This document shows, one piece after another, positions 42,426 through 51,707 of a stretch of 64,000 bases of DNA. The notes beneath the pieces were generated by a model that searched no databases, was not told where the DNA came from, and was given only the letters and a program-made list of their open reading frames with translations. A program made the translations under genes and the position numbers. Position 1 is the stretch's first letter, and the number at the start of each line of letters is the position of its first letter. The stretch comes from Saccharibacillus sp. O23 (GTDB taxonomy: Bacteria; Bacillota; Bacilli; Paenibacillales; Paenibacillaceae), in assembly GCF_002205895.1 (NCBI RefSeq), contig NZ_NJDE01000025.1, positions 62,001 to 126,000 on the forward strand. Reading direction: 5' to 3'.

Positions 42426-42950
42426 TTACGCGGATTGGCGTACGCCGACTCTGCGATACAATTCGTCAAGATGCGACAGCGACCATTCGTCGTCCGGCGC
42501 GTCTTCCAAACGAAAATTCAACTCGTCGTGGAAATCTTGGATCATGAAGCCTTCCGGCGCGCTGCCGAGCACTTCGTCGAAATCGTAAACCGGAAGATCG
42601 ATTCGGCCTTCCGCCGCGCCTTGAAGCCAAGCGATCCAATCTTCCAATCGCAGGATGCCGCGCGCCCACAGATCGAATTGCAGGCTGATCACGTCCTGCA
42701 TGCGATCATAGTCAGCCGCTTCGGCATAACGGCGCGCCAGAGCGGCGGCGATGCCGAACAGTTCGTTCAAAGCTTCCGCTTCTTCGGCGGAAGGCTGATG
42801 CTCCAGCCCTCTCAGATAATCTTCTTCGGCGATCGTCTTGCCGTCGTCGTACAACAGCGGCGTATTCGACAGCAGCCATAACGCATGCTGTACGTCGTCT
42901 TCCGCGATATCGCCGCTCAGCGCGGCACCGATCCATTGCTGCAAATTCAT
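42426..42950 (-). CDS. hypothetical protein, acidic helical
   Basis: I do not recognise this 174-residue protein. It is acidic and probably all-helical, with no signal peptide or membrane helix. ATG 42950 lies six bases after GGAGGG. It starts 40 bp downstream of the TerD-vWA gene on the same strand and ends at a terminator, so the two probably form an operon. A partner role in that system is possible. Its size and composition also resemble some immunity-type small proteins, without real evidence. Confidence 0.7.
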   Translation of the reverse strand: MNLQQWIGAALSGDIAEDDVQHALWLLSNTPLLYDDGKTIAEEDYLRGLEHQPSAEEAEALNELFGIAAALARRYAEAADYDRMQDVISLQFDLWARGILRLEDWIAWLQGAAEGRIDLPVYDFDEVLGSAPEGFMIQDFHDELNFRLEDAPDDEWSLSHLDELYRRVGVRQSA

Positions 42951-42989
42951 CTTGATCCCTCCGTAACGGCTCCGGCTCGAAAGCCGGAG

Positions 42990-44306
42990 TCAATCCCTCA
43001 ATATGTTTTTGGTCCGGGCTTCTTGAAGCCAGGACGGAAACTCTTCGAACAACCGGTCGTACAGTTCTTCGTCTCCGACCGAGTCGATATCGTCCAACGC
43101 GAAGAATCCCGCATTGTCCACCAATCGGCCCGGCAGATCGTCCAGCTTGCGAAGAACCCCGTAATTCGACTCGCCGAGTCCCACGAACTGCCAGAATAGC
43201 GGATGCAGCGAGCTTTCGGTCAGCAGACGCGAAATCTTCTTGGTCTCCACCACGCCGCCGTCGCTGAAAAAGACGATGTACACCGGCATCGCCGGATCGG
43301 GTTCTTCGACGGTAAACTTGCGGATCACGTCTTCCATGACCGCGGGCTCGTTATTGCGCCTGCCCGCCCCCGGAAAAGGATAGACCCGATCCACGTAGCC
43401 TTCGTATTCCGACGCCGTCGCCTGCTTTGCGCGCACGAATTCCAACGCGAACATCCAGACGTCCAGCATTCCGTCGTCGTCCATGCTGGCGGCCACGGCA
43501 AGAATGCGTTCGAACGCGCGCTGCACCGTCCCGTTTTTGTACAGCTTGTTCATCGAACCGGAAGCGTCGAACACTACGGCGACTTTCGCTTTTTGACGCG
43601 GAATCTTTTTCTTTTCCAACGAGACGGCGACCTTTTTCTTCAACAGGTCGATCCGTCCGAGCGGCTGCTCAAGACCTTCGGCCGACGGCGGCGCGGACGC
43701 TGCCGGGACGGCTGCCGCCGAGCCGGCGTCGGACGAGGAAGGCGACGAAGCAGCGGACGAAAAAGATTCGCCTGCCGGTTCTTCGCTTTCCACGTCGACG
43801 CCGAACGATTGCGCGAGCGGCCCCAGACCTCCGTCGAACCCTCGACCGATCGCGCGAAGCTTCACCGACTCTTTATACAGGTAAATCTCCGCCAGCACAA
43901 GAGCCGCTTCGTTTCCTGGCGTTCCCAAACCGCATTCGATCTCCCGTCCGGCGTACTTCGCGCGAACCGACAGCCCGCGGACGTCGGCGAAAATGCCGGG
44001 ACCGTCCAAAGCGGCGGCGAACATCGCTTGCCGCGCTTGTCCGGCCGCCAGGCCTTCCAGATCGATCTCGAACGTCGCGGAACGCTCGTCCGAAGCGATC
44101 AGCTTCACGCTTCCGCCGGGGCTTTCCGGCTGATTGTAGAACACGAAATAATCGTCCGAAGGCACGCGGCCGCCGTCTCCGAGCAGAAACGCGCTCGCGT
44201 CCACCGGCGAAGGCGACGAGTCCCAACGAAGTTCGACGAGCGCGCGTCCCGACTTTCCCAGCGCCGTATTGGCGCCTTGCGTCAAATGTTCCGTTCGCTG
44301 TTCCAT
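42990..44306 (-). CDS. TerD domain plus von Willebrand A protein (TerF-like)
   Basis: Two-domain protein of 438 residues. The TerD domain (about 1-178) has the family opening LTQGANTAL and the VLAEIYLYKESVKLRAIGRGF region. A Ser/Ala/Pro-rich linker (about 180-230) follows. The vWA domain (about 240-430) has the MIDAS motif DASGSMNKLY, with Ser/Gly/Asp ligands and FFSDGG. This is the TerF architecture of the tellurite/phage/colicin resistance systems. The usual TerB, TerC, TerZ or TerA genes are not adjacent, so this is an isolated ter-type gene. ATG 44306 is preceded by GGGGAA. Confidence 0.9.
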   Translation of the reverse strand: MEQRTEHLTQGANTALGKSGRALVELRWDSSPSPVDASAFLLGDGGRVPSDDYFVFYNQPESPGGSVKLIASDERSATFEIDLEGLAAGQARQAMFAAALDGPGIFADVRGLSVRAKYAGREIECGLGTPGNEAALVLAEIYLYKESVKLRAIGRGFDGGLGPLAQSFGVDVESEEPAGESFSSAASSPSSSDAGSAAAVPAASAPPSAEGLEQPLGRIDLLKKKVAVSLEKKKIPRQKAKVAVVFDASGSMNKLYKNGTVQRAFERILAVAASMDDDGMLDVWMFALEFVRAKQATASEYEGYVDRVYPFPGAGRRNNEPAVMEDVIRKFTVEEPDPAMPVYIVFFSDGGVVETKKISRLLTESSLHPLFWQFVGLGESNYGVLRKLDDLPGRLVDNAGFFALDDIDSVGDEELYDRLFEEFPSWLQEARTKNILRD

Positions 44307-44349
44307 GAATGGCGTTCCCCGCTTTCTTGGTCTGAATGAAAGCTATCGA

Positions 44350-44547
44350 TCATCCGAAAAATCGACCGCCGAAGATCAGATACATGCCGCATCCGAGCAG
44401 CAGCAAAGCGGCGGCCGCCTGAATCAGTCGAAGCGGGACGGCGATGCCGAGCAGCCGGACCCGAATCGGCGACTTGCCCCGCCGAACGATGCCGTACAGG
44501 AAGTTCGATCCGATCGCCAACATCGCCAGTCCCCAAATAAAGGTCAA
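44350..44547 (-). CDS. small two-helix membrane protein
   Basis: Unrecognised protein of 65 residues. Hydrophobic segments span about residues 2-20 and 38-57, with a short basic loop between. I chose TTG 44547, nine bases after AAAGGGG; TTG 44556 is a closer alternative. It lies between the HAD gene (44603) and the TerF-like gene (44306), all leftward, so it may be part of their transcript. Confidence 0.55.
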   Translation of the reverse strand: MTFIWGLAMLAIGSNFLYGIVRRGKSPIRVRLLGIAVPLRLIQAAAALLLLGCGMYLIFGGRFFG

Positions 44548-44602
44548 CCTCCCCAACCCCTTTCCCCCGTTCCGATTACCGTGTGCCTTGCGCCGCAAAC
44601 GC

Positions 44603-45226
44603 TCAGGCGCGTTCGCGAGGCTGAACGGAATCGGCGGACAGCGCGAGCCGGCGTTCCAACTCGCCGATCCAAGCATGCTCCGGATCGGCGAGCAGCGTAT
44701 CCCAACCGAGATGCCGGGCGGCCTCCAGATTGGCGGCTTTGTCGTCGACAAAGCAGACTTCGGCGCTTCTCAGACGGGACGCGGCCGCTTCGAACAGCCG
44801 AAGATCCGGTTTCTCGAATCCGGCTTCGCTCGATACGGTCACGCTGCACAGGACGTGTTCGAGTCCGGCGAACAAAGGCATGATCCATGCCTGCACATGG
44901 TTGCTCAGAATATGAATGTCCGCGCGTTCGCTCCAATGCTCCAATCTGCCCATCGCGGGCAGAGGCATCAGAACGCCGCGCAGCAGCGCTTCCGCTTCGG
45001 CCGTCGTTACCGCCGGACAAACGCCGCGCAGCCACGCCCAGAACTGCGCCTCGGCGACCGTGCCGCGCCAGAGTTCGGCTCCGATCTCCGCTTTGTAACG
45101 AGCGCGCAGAACGGGCAGCGGCAGGCCGGAGGATTCGGCCATTCCGATCCAGAACTCGTCCAGATTCGCCGCCAGCACCCCGCCGACGTCGAACACGAGC
45201 TGAGGTCTCGTCCGATCAGCGGCCAT
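44603..45226 (-). CDS. HAD family hydrolase
   Basis: Hydrolase of 207 residues of the haloacid-dehalogenase superfamily, YihX-like. Motif I is VFDVGGVLA, where the second Asp is replaced by Gly as in the YihX group. Motif II is HILSNH, and motif III/IV are EKPDLRLFE and VCFVDDKAANLEAA. The helical cap is inserted near residues 25-90. ATG follows AAGGAGGAACC. The DUF1361 gene overlaps its start by 11 bp. Confidence 0.9.
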   Translation of the reverse strand: MAADRTRPQLVFDVGGVLAANLDEFWIGMAESSGLPLPVLRARYKAEIGAELWRGTVAEAQFWAWLRGVCPAVTTAEAEALLRGVLMPLPAMGRLEHWSERADIHILSNHVQAWIMPLFAGLEHVLCSVTVSSEAGFEKPDLRLFEAAASRLRSAEVCFVDDKAANLEAARHLGWDTLLADPEHAWIGELERRLALSADSVQPRERA

Positions 45227-45965
45227 GTCCGGGTTCCTCCTTCGTCGTCCGCGCGTAGTCGTTCAGTTTGGTGAACAGGTACAGCACGACATATACGCCG
45301 GTTTGAAGAACCAGTATCCCTCCGCCGAACAGCATCAGATGCCGTACCCAATCCGGGTCGCCGAACAAATCCCGCATGTCGCGCAGCAGCATGAGCGGAT
45401 CGAACACGACGTCCCAACTGTTCCAACGCACGAAGCGGCCCATATAGATGCCGAAACTCGACAGCAGCAGCACGACGACGGCGAAAGCCGCGCCGGTCGC
45501 CCTGCCGTACGCCCGCGCGACGAGCTTATGCACCGAATAAAGCGAAGCGCACGCGATCAGCAGACCCAGCACGGCGGCGAGCAGCATCGGCAGCAGTTGA
45601 TGCCAGAAGCCGATCTCGCTCCAGAAACGCTGCCGGGGATCGAAATCGTAATTGCGGAACACATGCAGCAGATCCGTCACGACGTACGCCGAGTTCGGAA
45701 AGAAAAAGAGCCAGAGCAGTCCCATTCCCGCCGTCAGGATCATCTTCGCCGCTCCTTTGCGCAGCAGCGCCAATCCGTCCAGAGCGACCGCCGCCGCCGC
45801 GGGCAGCCATGCGAGAAAGAAATTCCAGATCATGAACCGGTACGGTCGTCCTCCCGCCCCGGTACGAATATCGAACAGCACGGCCAGGTCGATCGCCGTC
45901 AACAGCAATAACGTCAGCCACAGATACAGTTTCCACGGATACTGCAGCGATTTGAGTTTGTCCAT
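45216..45965 (-). CDS. DUF1361 membrane protein
   Basis: Integral membrane protein of 249 residues with about seven hydrophobic segments. Conserved DUF1361 blocks include WNFFLAWLPAAAA, LLWLFFFPNSAYVVTDLLHV and GIYMGRFVRWNSWDV. The function of the family is unknown. ATG 45965 has GGAGGAGGG upstream, and the end overlaps the HAD gene by 11 bp, so translation is linked. Confidence 0.9.
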   Translation of the reverse strand: MDKLKSLQYPWKLYLWLTLLLLTAIDLAVLFDIRTGAGGRPYRFMIWNFFLAWLPAAAAVALDGLALLRKGAAKMILTAGMGLLWLFFFPNSAYVVTDLLHVFRNYDFDPRQRFWSEIGFWHQLLPMLLAAVLGLLIACASLYSVHKLVARAYGRATGAAFAVVVLLLSSFGIYMGRFVRWNSWDVVFDPLMLLRDMRDLFGDPDWVRHLMLFGGGILVLQTGVYVVLYLFTKLNDYARTTKEEPGHGR

Positions 45966-45994
45966 AAGCCCTCCTCCGTCGAGCGGCGGAGGCT

Positions 45995-46963
45995 TCAGTC
46001 TCCGCGCGCCGTCATGTACAGCCGGTACCAGTCTTCGCGGCTCATCTGATCCGCTTGACGCTGCGCGTCCGCGCAGGCTTTGATCCGTTCCGGGTTCATG
46101 GTGCCGATCACCGGCTGGATCAATGCCGGATGTTTCATCAGCCAGCCGAGCACGATCGCTTCGCGCGTCGTGCCGCGTTCGTCGGCCATCTGCGCGACCC
46201 GATCGGCCGTTTTGCGGACCGCTTCCGACTCGCTGCTGACGTCTTTGCCGGTGAAACGCCCTTGGGCCAGCGGTCCCCAAGCTTGAAGCTGAATATTTTC
46301 CGCGCGGCTGAATTCCATCAGGCCGTGCGAGAAATTCACGTCCGTGCCTTTGGTCTGGTTCACGCGCACGGTTTCTTCCACGAAGTCCAGCCTTCCGAGT
46401 CCCATCTCCAATTGATTGACCACCAGCCGGTCCGTCAACGCGCTCTCGATAAAGCGGATATGCGCTTCGCTCATGTTCGAGACGCCGAAATAACGCACTT
46501 TGCCGGATGCTTTCAGACGGCCGAACGCTTCGGCGATCTCTTCCGGTTCCATCAGCGGATCGGGGCGATGCAGCAGCAGAATATCGAGATAGTCGGTGCC
46601 GAGCCGCCGCAGCGAGCCGTCCACGGACTCCAGAATATGATCGCGCGAGAAATCGAAACGGGCCGGCAGCGTCTCGTCGGCCAAGCCGATGCCGCATTTG
46701 GATTGCAGCACGATCTGATCGCGCAGTTCCGGTCTGGCTTTGAGGATGCGGCCGAACGCTTCTTCCGATTTGCCGCGCGTATAGATGTCCGCATGGTCGA
46801 ACATGTTGATGCCGATCGACAGCGCCGCTTCGACGGCGGCTTCCGACAGCTTAGCCCGTTCGTCCGTCAGCGGGGAATGATCCCATTCCCCGCCGAACGG
46901 CATGCAGCCCAGCACCAATCGGCTGGCCGGAATTCCTCTTGCGTTCAAAGGCATTTGTTTCAT
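45995..46963 (-). CDS. aldo/keto reductase, YcsN-like
   Basis: Oxidoreductase of 322 residues with an (alpha/beta)8 fold. The catalytic residues are D56 and Y61 in MFDHADIYTRGKSEE, K89 in QSKCG, and H in LLLHRPDPLM. The YcsN/YdhF form of the family has this HRPDPLMEPEEIAEAF stretch. ATG 46963 follows GGAGGAGACG. It precedes the DUF1361 gene on the same strand by 29 bp, so they may be one transcript. NADPH use is likely. Confidence 0.93.
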   Translation of the reverse strand: MKQMPLNARGIPASRLVLGCMPFGGEWDHSPLTDERAKLSEAAVEAALSIGINMFDHADIYTRGKSEEAFGRILKARPELRDQIVLQSKCGIGLADETLPARFDFSRDHILESVDGSLRRLGTDYLDILLLHRPDPLMEPEEIAEAFGRLKASGKVRYFGVSNMSEAHIRFIESALTDRLVVNQLEMGLGRLDFVEETVRVNQTKGTDVNFSHGLMEFSRAENIQLQAWGPLAQGRFTGKDVSSESEAVRKTADRVAQMADERGTTREAIVLGWLMKHPALIQPVIGTMNPERIKACADAQRQADQMSREDWYRLYMTARGD

Positions 46964-47000
46964 GTTTTCGTCTCCTCCTTCGGCCGAAGCCGTTTGTGGG

Positions 47001-47951
47001 TCAACCTTCGCTCTGTCCTTCTGTCGATACGGATGTCGTTCTCGTCTGTTCCAGCAGCCTCTTGACGATGCCGATCACGGTCCCCGGCTTGTCCACCTGC
47101 ACGTGATGTCCGCTTCCGTCGGCTTCGATCAGTCGGCCCGACGCCGACAATTTCTGCATTTTGACGGCGGTGTCGTAAAGCTTGCGCTTCACTTCTTCGC
47201 GTCCGGAGATCTTGCGCGAACGCGGCGGCTGGTAGATGCCCGCTTTGACGACGGCCAGCGGCAGGCGGGCGAAACGCGAACGGGGAACGCTGCCCGTCTC
47301 GCCGACGAAGCAGTCGTATTCGCTTTCGGCCGCTTCCATGCTCTCGGCGGTAAAGACCCGCGTCCACATCGCTTCGCGCGAACGTTCCGGCAGCTTGGCC
47401 ACGAAGCTGCCGAAACCGGGAATCCAGCGATGCTTCGCCAGCCAAGGCAGCAGCCCGATCCGCGCGGCCTGCTTCGCCAAGCCGTATAGGCGAACGCTCC
47501 AGCGCTGCCGCTTGAGGTAAGGAAGCGGGAAAATGCCGCGAATCTCGTCTTCGTGCGAAGCGTCGATCAGGACGAGCGCGGCCACGTCTTCCGGGTATCG
47601 CTCCGCATAGAGGCGGGCATAGAACCCGCCGAGCGAATGTCCGACCAGAATGAACGGGCGGACGATGCCCAGACGTTCGACGAGCCGATGCAGGTCTTCC
47701 ACGCAGCGGTCGCTGGTGCGCGGCAGCGGGCCGGGATCGCTGAATCCGTAGCCTGCGCGGTCGTAGACCAGCGTCTGCGTAATACGGGCGATCTCGGGAT
47801 ACACGAGCGCCCACACCTCGGACGATACGCCGCATCCGTGTTCGAATACGACGGGCGGATAATCGCCCGCCGCGCCTTCGAGCACCGCATGCAGGCCGTC
47901 GATCTTTTTCCCCGCGGGAAGGAGCACGCTCCGTTCGGTCTTTTTGTTCAT
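47001..47951 (-). CDS. alpha/beta hydrolase
   Basis: Alpha/beta-hydrolase-fold protein of 316 residues. The nucleophile elbow is VGHSLGGFYARLY and the oxyanion-hole region is FEHGCGVSSEVW. The acid is likely in LVLIDASHED and the catalytic His in DGSGHHVQVDKP. ATG 47951 lies after GGAGGGGGAG; the longer frame lacks a ribosome site. No signal peptide is seen. Substrate unknown. Confidence 0.9.
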   Translation of the reverse strand: MNKKTERSVLLPAGKKIDGLHAVLEGAAGDYPPVVFEHGCGVSSEVWALVYPEIARITQTLVYDRAGYGFSDPGPLPRTSDRCVEDLHRLVERLGIVRPFILVGHSLGGFYARLYAERYPEDVAALVLIDASHEDEIRGIFPLPYLKRQRWSVRLYGLAKQAARIGLLPWLAKHRWIPGFGSFVAKLPERSREAMWTRVFTAESMEAAESEYDCFVGETGSVPRSRFARLPLAVVKAGIYQPPRSRKISGREEVKRKLYDTAVKMQKLSASGRLIEADGSGHHVQVDKPGTVIGIVKRLLEQTRTTSVSTEGQSEG

Positions 47952-48274
47952 CGGCTCCCCCTCCTGACCAACGAACGGCCGCCGCTTCTCTCGTGCTGTC
48001 GAACCGTTCGTTTGGACAAACTTTGATTTCGGAAATATTATACTACGCCCGGCAGGCAAACTACGAATTCGCGAATTTTTGCGCTCGAACGTGAACTTTT
48101 TTGCTTCGCGGAGCGTCTAAGCGGATAAAATCGGTCTAATTAAGAGAGGAAGCAGTCCTTCTTGTTTAACCGGGAACGGGCTGGCTTTAATCCGTCCATT
48201 TAGAGATACGCTCGAATATACAGAATAGACCGGCAGCTTCGCGTCAAGCGGCATGCCGGCACAGGGAGGTCGCA
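47952..48274. other. 323-bp intergenic region
   Basis: Divergent promoter region. The reverse strand has TATAAT near 48041 for the hydrolase gene. Other visible items are a perfect 12-bp palindrome AATTCGCGAATT near 48065, and a weak ECF-like pair GGGAAC-15-CGTC at 48172-48196. No coding frame or RNA gene is recognisable. Confidence 0.4.
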
Positions 48275-50665
48275 ATGAAACGTTCATCCACGGAGACATC
48301 CGTTCCAACAACCCGCAACAAAGCGTACCGAACGACACGGAAGCCCGGGTTCGCGTCCGGCCTATCCCGCTCCCAGGCGGGACCTCGTTCCGCCGTCCTC
48401 TTCGGAGCGGCGCTCTGTCTGCCGCTGATGCTGCTGCCGGCAGCCCTGCCGGGAACGGCCGCTGCCGCCGGCACCGCCCCGGCGGCGCAGCAGGCAAGCC
48501 CGGCCTCCGCCGCCCGGCAAGCGGCGGAACTCCGTCTGGCGGCGCCTTATTTCAAAGCGCTGCCGCAGAGCGGCGACCGGGCTTCGCTCGGCGTCAACTA
48601 TTACGAAGCGGCAGGTTCGTCGCTGAACGTGACGGGCCGCTCCGGCGAGATGCTCGAAGTCTTGACGCCGGGCGGCGAGAAAGCTTATGTCCCAAGCTGG
48701 TATACGGGCAGCGCCGCCTACGAAGCTTCGGCGGCGAAGCCGCTGATTCTCCAGCTTAAGCCGGAAGCCTCGCTGCATCTGTACCCGGGCAGCGAAGCGA
48801 ACTGGCCCGGCGATTACGCCGCTTCGGGTCTGATCTCCGCCGTTCGTTCCGGCGATTGGTACGGAGTCGTCCTGCCGGCTTCTCCCGCCTATGCCGGCGG
48901 TTCGGTGATCCGTCCTTCTCTGCTCTGGGTGCAGAGCAGCCAAGTGGCCAGCACGCAGCAGATCGTGACCGGTCTGCTGGCGGCGGATTCCACCGTGCCG
49001 CTCGAGATGGTCCGGAGCTTGGCCGAAACTTCGCTGGCCGTAGGCACCTCGGAAGAAGACGCGGAGGCGCTGCTCGGCACCCCTTATTCCCGAACGCCTT
49101 TGCCGCATTATTCCACTTCGGACCCGGCAGGCACCGGGAAGCGCGGCGAACTATGGCGGTACGAACGCGGCGTCGCGCAGTTCACCGTTTCTTTCGATAC
49201 TCGCGGCAAGCTGGCCGGCTGGAATTGGATTCTTCCGACCGCCGAAGCCGCGCAGGCGCAAGTCAATCCGAACCAACCGCCGTACGCGTTCACTTACGAT
49301 TTCAGACTGTTGACGCCGATGCCTTCGATCTCGCCTCAAGCGCTATGGCAGGCGCAATCCGATCTGGATGCCCAATATTTGTCGGCCGCTTCGGACGACA
49401 CGCTTCTCGTGCGCGGATCGGCGGACGGCGGTGCCGGGCTCGGCGAAGAACTTTACGCGCTGGACCGTTCCGACGGCACGCGGTTGTGGCAGGTCGAGAC
49501 CGGAAGCGGAGGATTCGATTCGCTGCTCGGGCAAGACGGCCGCTCCGCGCTCGTACTGACCCGAGCCGATCCGCGAAACGGCGGGAAGCCGCTGCTGCGC
49601 AGCTTGCGTTTGAGTGACGGAAAAGTGCTGTGGAGCCGCGAAGCCGAAGGTTCGGCGCCGCAAACCGCGGAATCTTCGCGGCCTGTCCGTTTGTCCGCCG
49701 CCGATACGTCCGTACTGCTCAGCACCCAACCTTCGGAAGGCGGCAAAGGAACGCTGACCGCGCTTTCGCAGCGATCCGGCTCCGTTCGGTGGACCAAAGA
49801 GTTCGTCGACCCTTATAAGGTGTTGAACGAAGGTTCAAACGATCCTTACGTCCTGGTTCAGCAGAACCGCTGGATTCAAGCCTTGGAACCGCGTACCGGC
49901 AAAGCGGTCTGGAGCATCAAGACCGACGAAGATACGCTGCCCGATTCCGCGCTGGAATCCGGAACGCCCGTCGCGCCTCGCATCGATCCGTTCGAGCGGG
50001 GCGACGGCACGCGCTGGGTGACGTTCGGCCGCGATCGGGTCCGTCTGGATACTTCCGGCGGCAAGATTCTCGCCCGCTACGCGATCTCGCCGAACGAACG
50101 CGCAGAAGTCCTGCAAGGAAGCTATCTGCTCGTTCGCCGCTCGATCGATTCGCAGAATTACGATGGCGGCTCGCTGTTCGAGACGTCGCTGTACGATACG
50201 AAGCAGCAGCGGGAAGTCTGGAAGATCCCGGGCAAGCTGGAACGCGCCATGCTGAGCGACGATCTCGTTTACGGACTGCTCGGCGGCGTGCCGACGGCGC
50301 TCTCCCTGAGCGACGGGCAGCCGGTATGGAAAACGGCGACGTCCGAATTCGCGCTCGCGAATCCGCACGGCCGCGTCGACGCCGGAAGTTTCGTTCGAGC
50401 GGGCCGCATTCTGCTGCTTCCTTACGGACCCGACCTGCTGACCTTCGACGCCGAAACGGGCGCGCCGCTGCGGCGGATCGACGGAGTCGCGTTCGCCTAT
50501 GTCGAAAACGATAGCCCGCTTCTTCGAAACGGCGCGCTGAACCGCGACGGCGAAACGCTTTACGTCGGTTCGGCCAACGGACGTTTCGCGGCGTTCGACG
50601 CCGACGCGCTGACCGAACAAATCCAGTTCGAGAACCCGAACGAAAATCCGGAGCCGAACGAATAA
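48275..50665 (+). CDS. secreted PQQ-like beta-propeller repeat protein
   Basis: Extracytoplasmic protein of 796 residues. A long basic N-terminus (1-50) leads to a hydrophobic segment (about 51-67), acting as signal peptide or anchor. Residues 75-140 resemble a bacterial SH3-like repeat region, then another at 160-225. From about 350 the sequence has repeated GSLRWTKEF/GKAVWSIKT/GQPVWKTAT units, the PQQ (quinoprotein alcohol dehydrogenase-like) propeller blades. ATG follows AGGGAGGT. It stands alone. It may be an envelope scaffold; no catalytic residues of PQQ enzymes are discernible. Confidence 0.85.
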   Translation: MKRSSTETSVPTTRNKAYRTTRKPGFASGLSRSQAGPRSAVLFGAALCLPLMLLPAALPGTAAAAGTAPAAQQASPASAARQAAELRLAAPYFKALPQSGDRASLGVNYYEAAGSSLNVTGRSGEMLEVLTPGGEKAYVPSWYTGSAAYEASAAKPLILQLKPEASLHLYPGSEANWPGDYAASGLISAVRSGDWYGVVLPASPAYAGGSVIRPSLLWVQSSQVASTQQIVTGLLAADSTVPLEMVRSLAETSLAVGTSEEDAEALLGTPYSRTPLPHYSTSDPAGTGKRGELWRYERGVAQFTVSFDTRGKLAGWNWILPTAEAAQAQVNPNQPPYAFTYDFRLLTPMPSISPQALWQAQSDLDAQYLSAASDDTLLVRGSADGGAGLGEELYALDRSDGTRLWQVETGSGGFDSLLGQDGRSALVLTRADPRNGGKPLLRSLRLSDGKVLWSREAEGSAPQTAESSRPVRLSAADTSVLLSTQPSEGGKGTLTALSQRSGSVRWTKEFVDPYKVLNEGSNDPYVLVQQNRWIQALEPRTGKAVWSIKTDEDTLPDSALESGTPVAPRIDPFERGDGTRWVTFGRDRVRLDTSGGKILARYAISPNERAEVLQGSYLLVRRSIDSQNYDGGSLFETSLYDTKQQREVWKIPGKLERAMLSDDLVYGLLGGVPTALSLSDGQPVWKTATSEFALANPHGRVDAGSFVRAGRILLLPYGPDLLTFDAETGAPLRRIDGVAFAYVENDSPLLRNGALNRDGETLYVGSANGRFAAFDADALTEQIQFENPNENPEPNE

Positions 50666-50703
50666 ATTTAATCCGGGACTCATCTTTTTTTGCGAGGGAG
50701 GCG

Positions 50704-50709
50704 TATAAT
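50704..50709 (+). promoter_or_regulatory. -10 promoter element
   Basis: Perfect TATAAT 51 bp before the next small gene; no clear -35. Confidence 0.45.
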
Positions 50710-50759
50710 GGAATTAAGCTCCAAACAAACCTCACCCCAAATTTCGAGGAGGGACCGTT

Positions 50760-50951
50760 ATGACAGGCACACCGAATTATTCTTTGTGGATGACCGAGTT
50801 TCTACTCAGTCCGGACCCCGTCAAAGAGCAGCGCATCCGAGAAGTCGAACGGGAGGACAATCCGGAACTGATGAACAGTATTCGGTTTCACCTTGCCATG
50901 CATGACCAAGTATATCTGCTTCGCAGAAGAAGCCGCCGCCGGATCGGGTAA
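50760..50951 (+). CDS. small hypothetical protein
   Basis: Unrecognised protein of 63 residues, acidic in the middle and with an Arg-rich C-terminal end (LLRRRSRRR). ATG has a strong AGGAGGGACC ribosome site, a TATAAT promoter lies upstream, and a UUCG-loop terminator follows, so the reading frame is well supported as a gene. No domain is visible. Confidence 0.7.
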   Translation: MTGTPNYSLWMTEFLLSPDPVKEQRIREVEREDNPELMNSIRFHLAMHDQVYLLRRRSRRRIG

Positions 50952-50988
50952 TCGCTTCGCCGACTCCGACGGAAGACCGACCATATGC

Positions 50989-51016
50989 GGGAGCGCCTTC
51001 GGGCGCTCCCTTCTTA
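50989..51016 (+). terminator. rho-independent terminator with TTCG loop
   Basis: GGGAGCGCC (50989-50997), TTCG, GGCGCTCCC (51002-51010), then TTCTTATTT. Confidence 0.85.
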
Positions 51017-51129
51017 TTTGCGCCGCGTTTTCGCCCGGCGCTTGACCGCTGCTTGCCGCCGCGCTTCCTGAAGCCGGCCGTTTGACGTATACTGAATAAC
51101 GGAACCGAATACCGAGGAGGCACAAATAG

Positions 51130-51570
51130 ATGAATGCGAAAAAGAATCAAACCCTTGTCGTCGCGGGCGGAATCGTCGCCGCCTTATTGATCGCGGCATT
51201 GGTCGTTTTCCTGGTCTACGCAAGATCGGCTCCGGCCGAAAATCCGTTCCGGCTGCAAATGGGCCAGACGCTGAACGAAGACGGCACCGGCGTTACCGAT
51301 AACGGCACGTCGTTCAGCCGCAGCAAACCGATCCACGTGATCGCCAGTTACCCGGAGAGCGGCGTCAAGCTCGATCATACGGCGATTCTGTCGGTCATCT
51401 CCGAGAGCAGCGGCCAAGTGATCCAGAAGACCGAAGTCGACGAAGACGCTTCGACGAAGCAGGTTCGGCTCGATCTGGACAACGCGAAATGGGAACCGGG
51501 CATTTACGAAGTGACTTTCGCCCGCAGCGGCACGATGGTCGGCACGATCAATTTCTCGCTGCACGAATAA
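51130..51570 (+). CDS. membrane-anchored or secreted hypothetical protein
   Basis: Protein of 146 residues with a single hydrophobic helix (about 9-31), then an extracytoplasmic beta-rich domain (about 45-146) of unrecognised family. The anchor may be an uncleaved signal. ATG lies after GAGGAGGCACAAATAG. A strong terminator follows. There is no domain to suggest a role; the M20 dipeptidase downstream is in a separate unit. Confidence 0.75.
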   Translation: MNAKKNQTLVVAGGIVAALLIAALVVFLVYARSAPAENPFRLQMGQTLNEDGTGVTDNGTSFSRSKPIHVIASYPESGVKLDHTAILSVISESSGQVIQKTEVDEDASTKQVRLDLDNAKWEPGIYEVTFARSGTMVGTINFSLHE

Positions 51571-51627
51571 ACGTCCCGCAAGGCGGCTGTCCGTCCACGG
51601 CGGAACCTCATTTTGACAGGACGAACG

Positions 51628-51655
51628 CGCATGCCTTTCCGGCATGCGTTTTTTT
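51628..51655 (+). terminator. rho-independent terminator
   Basis: CGCATGCC (51628-51635) pairs with GGCATGCG (51641-51648), then seven T. Confidence 0.9.
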
Positions 51656-51707
51656 GTAGTACAATAAGCCCCGAGACGATTGTACAAGGAGGCTTCTTTT
51701 TAACCCG

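Noticed and set aside
48172-48196. ECF-sigma promoter (GGGAAC-15-CGTC) before the PQQ-like gene.
   Set aside because: The -35 is partial and the spacing is one or two bases short of known extracytoplasmic-function promoters.
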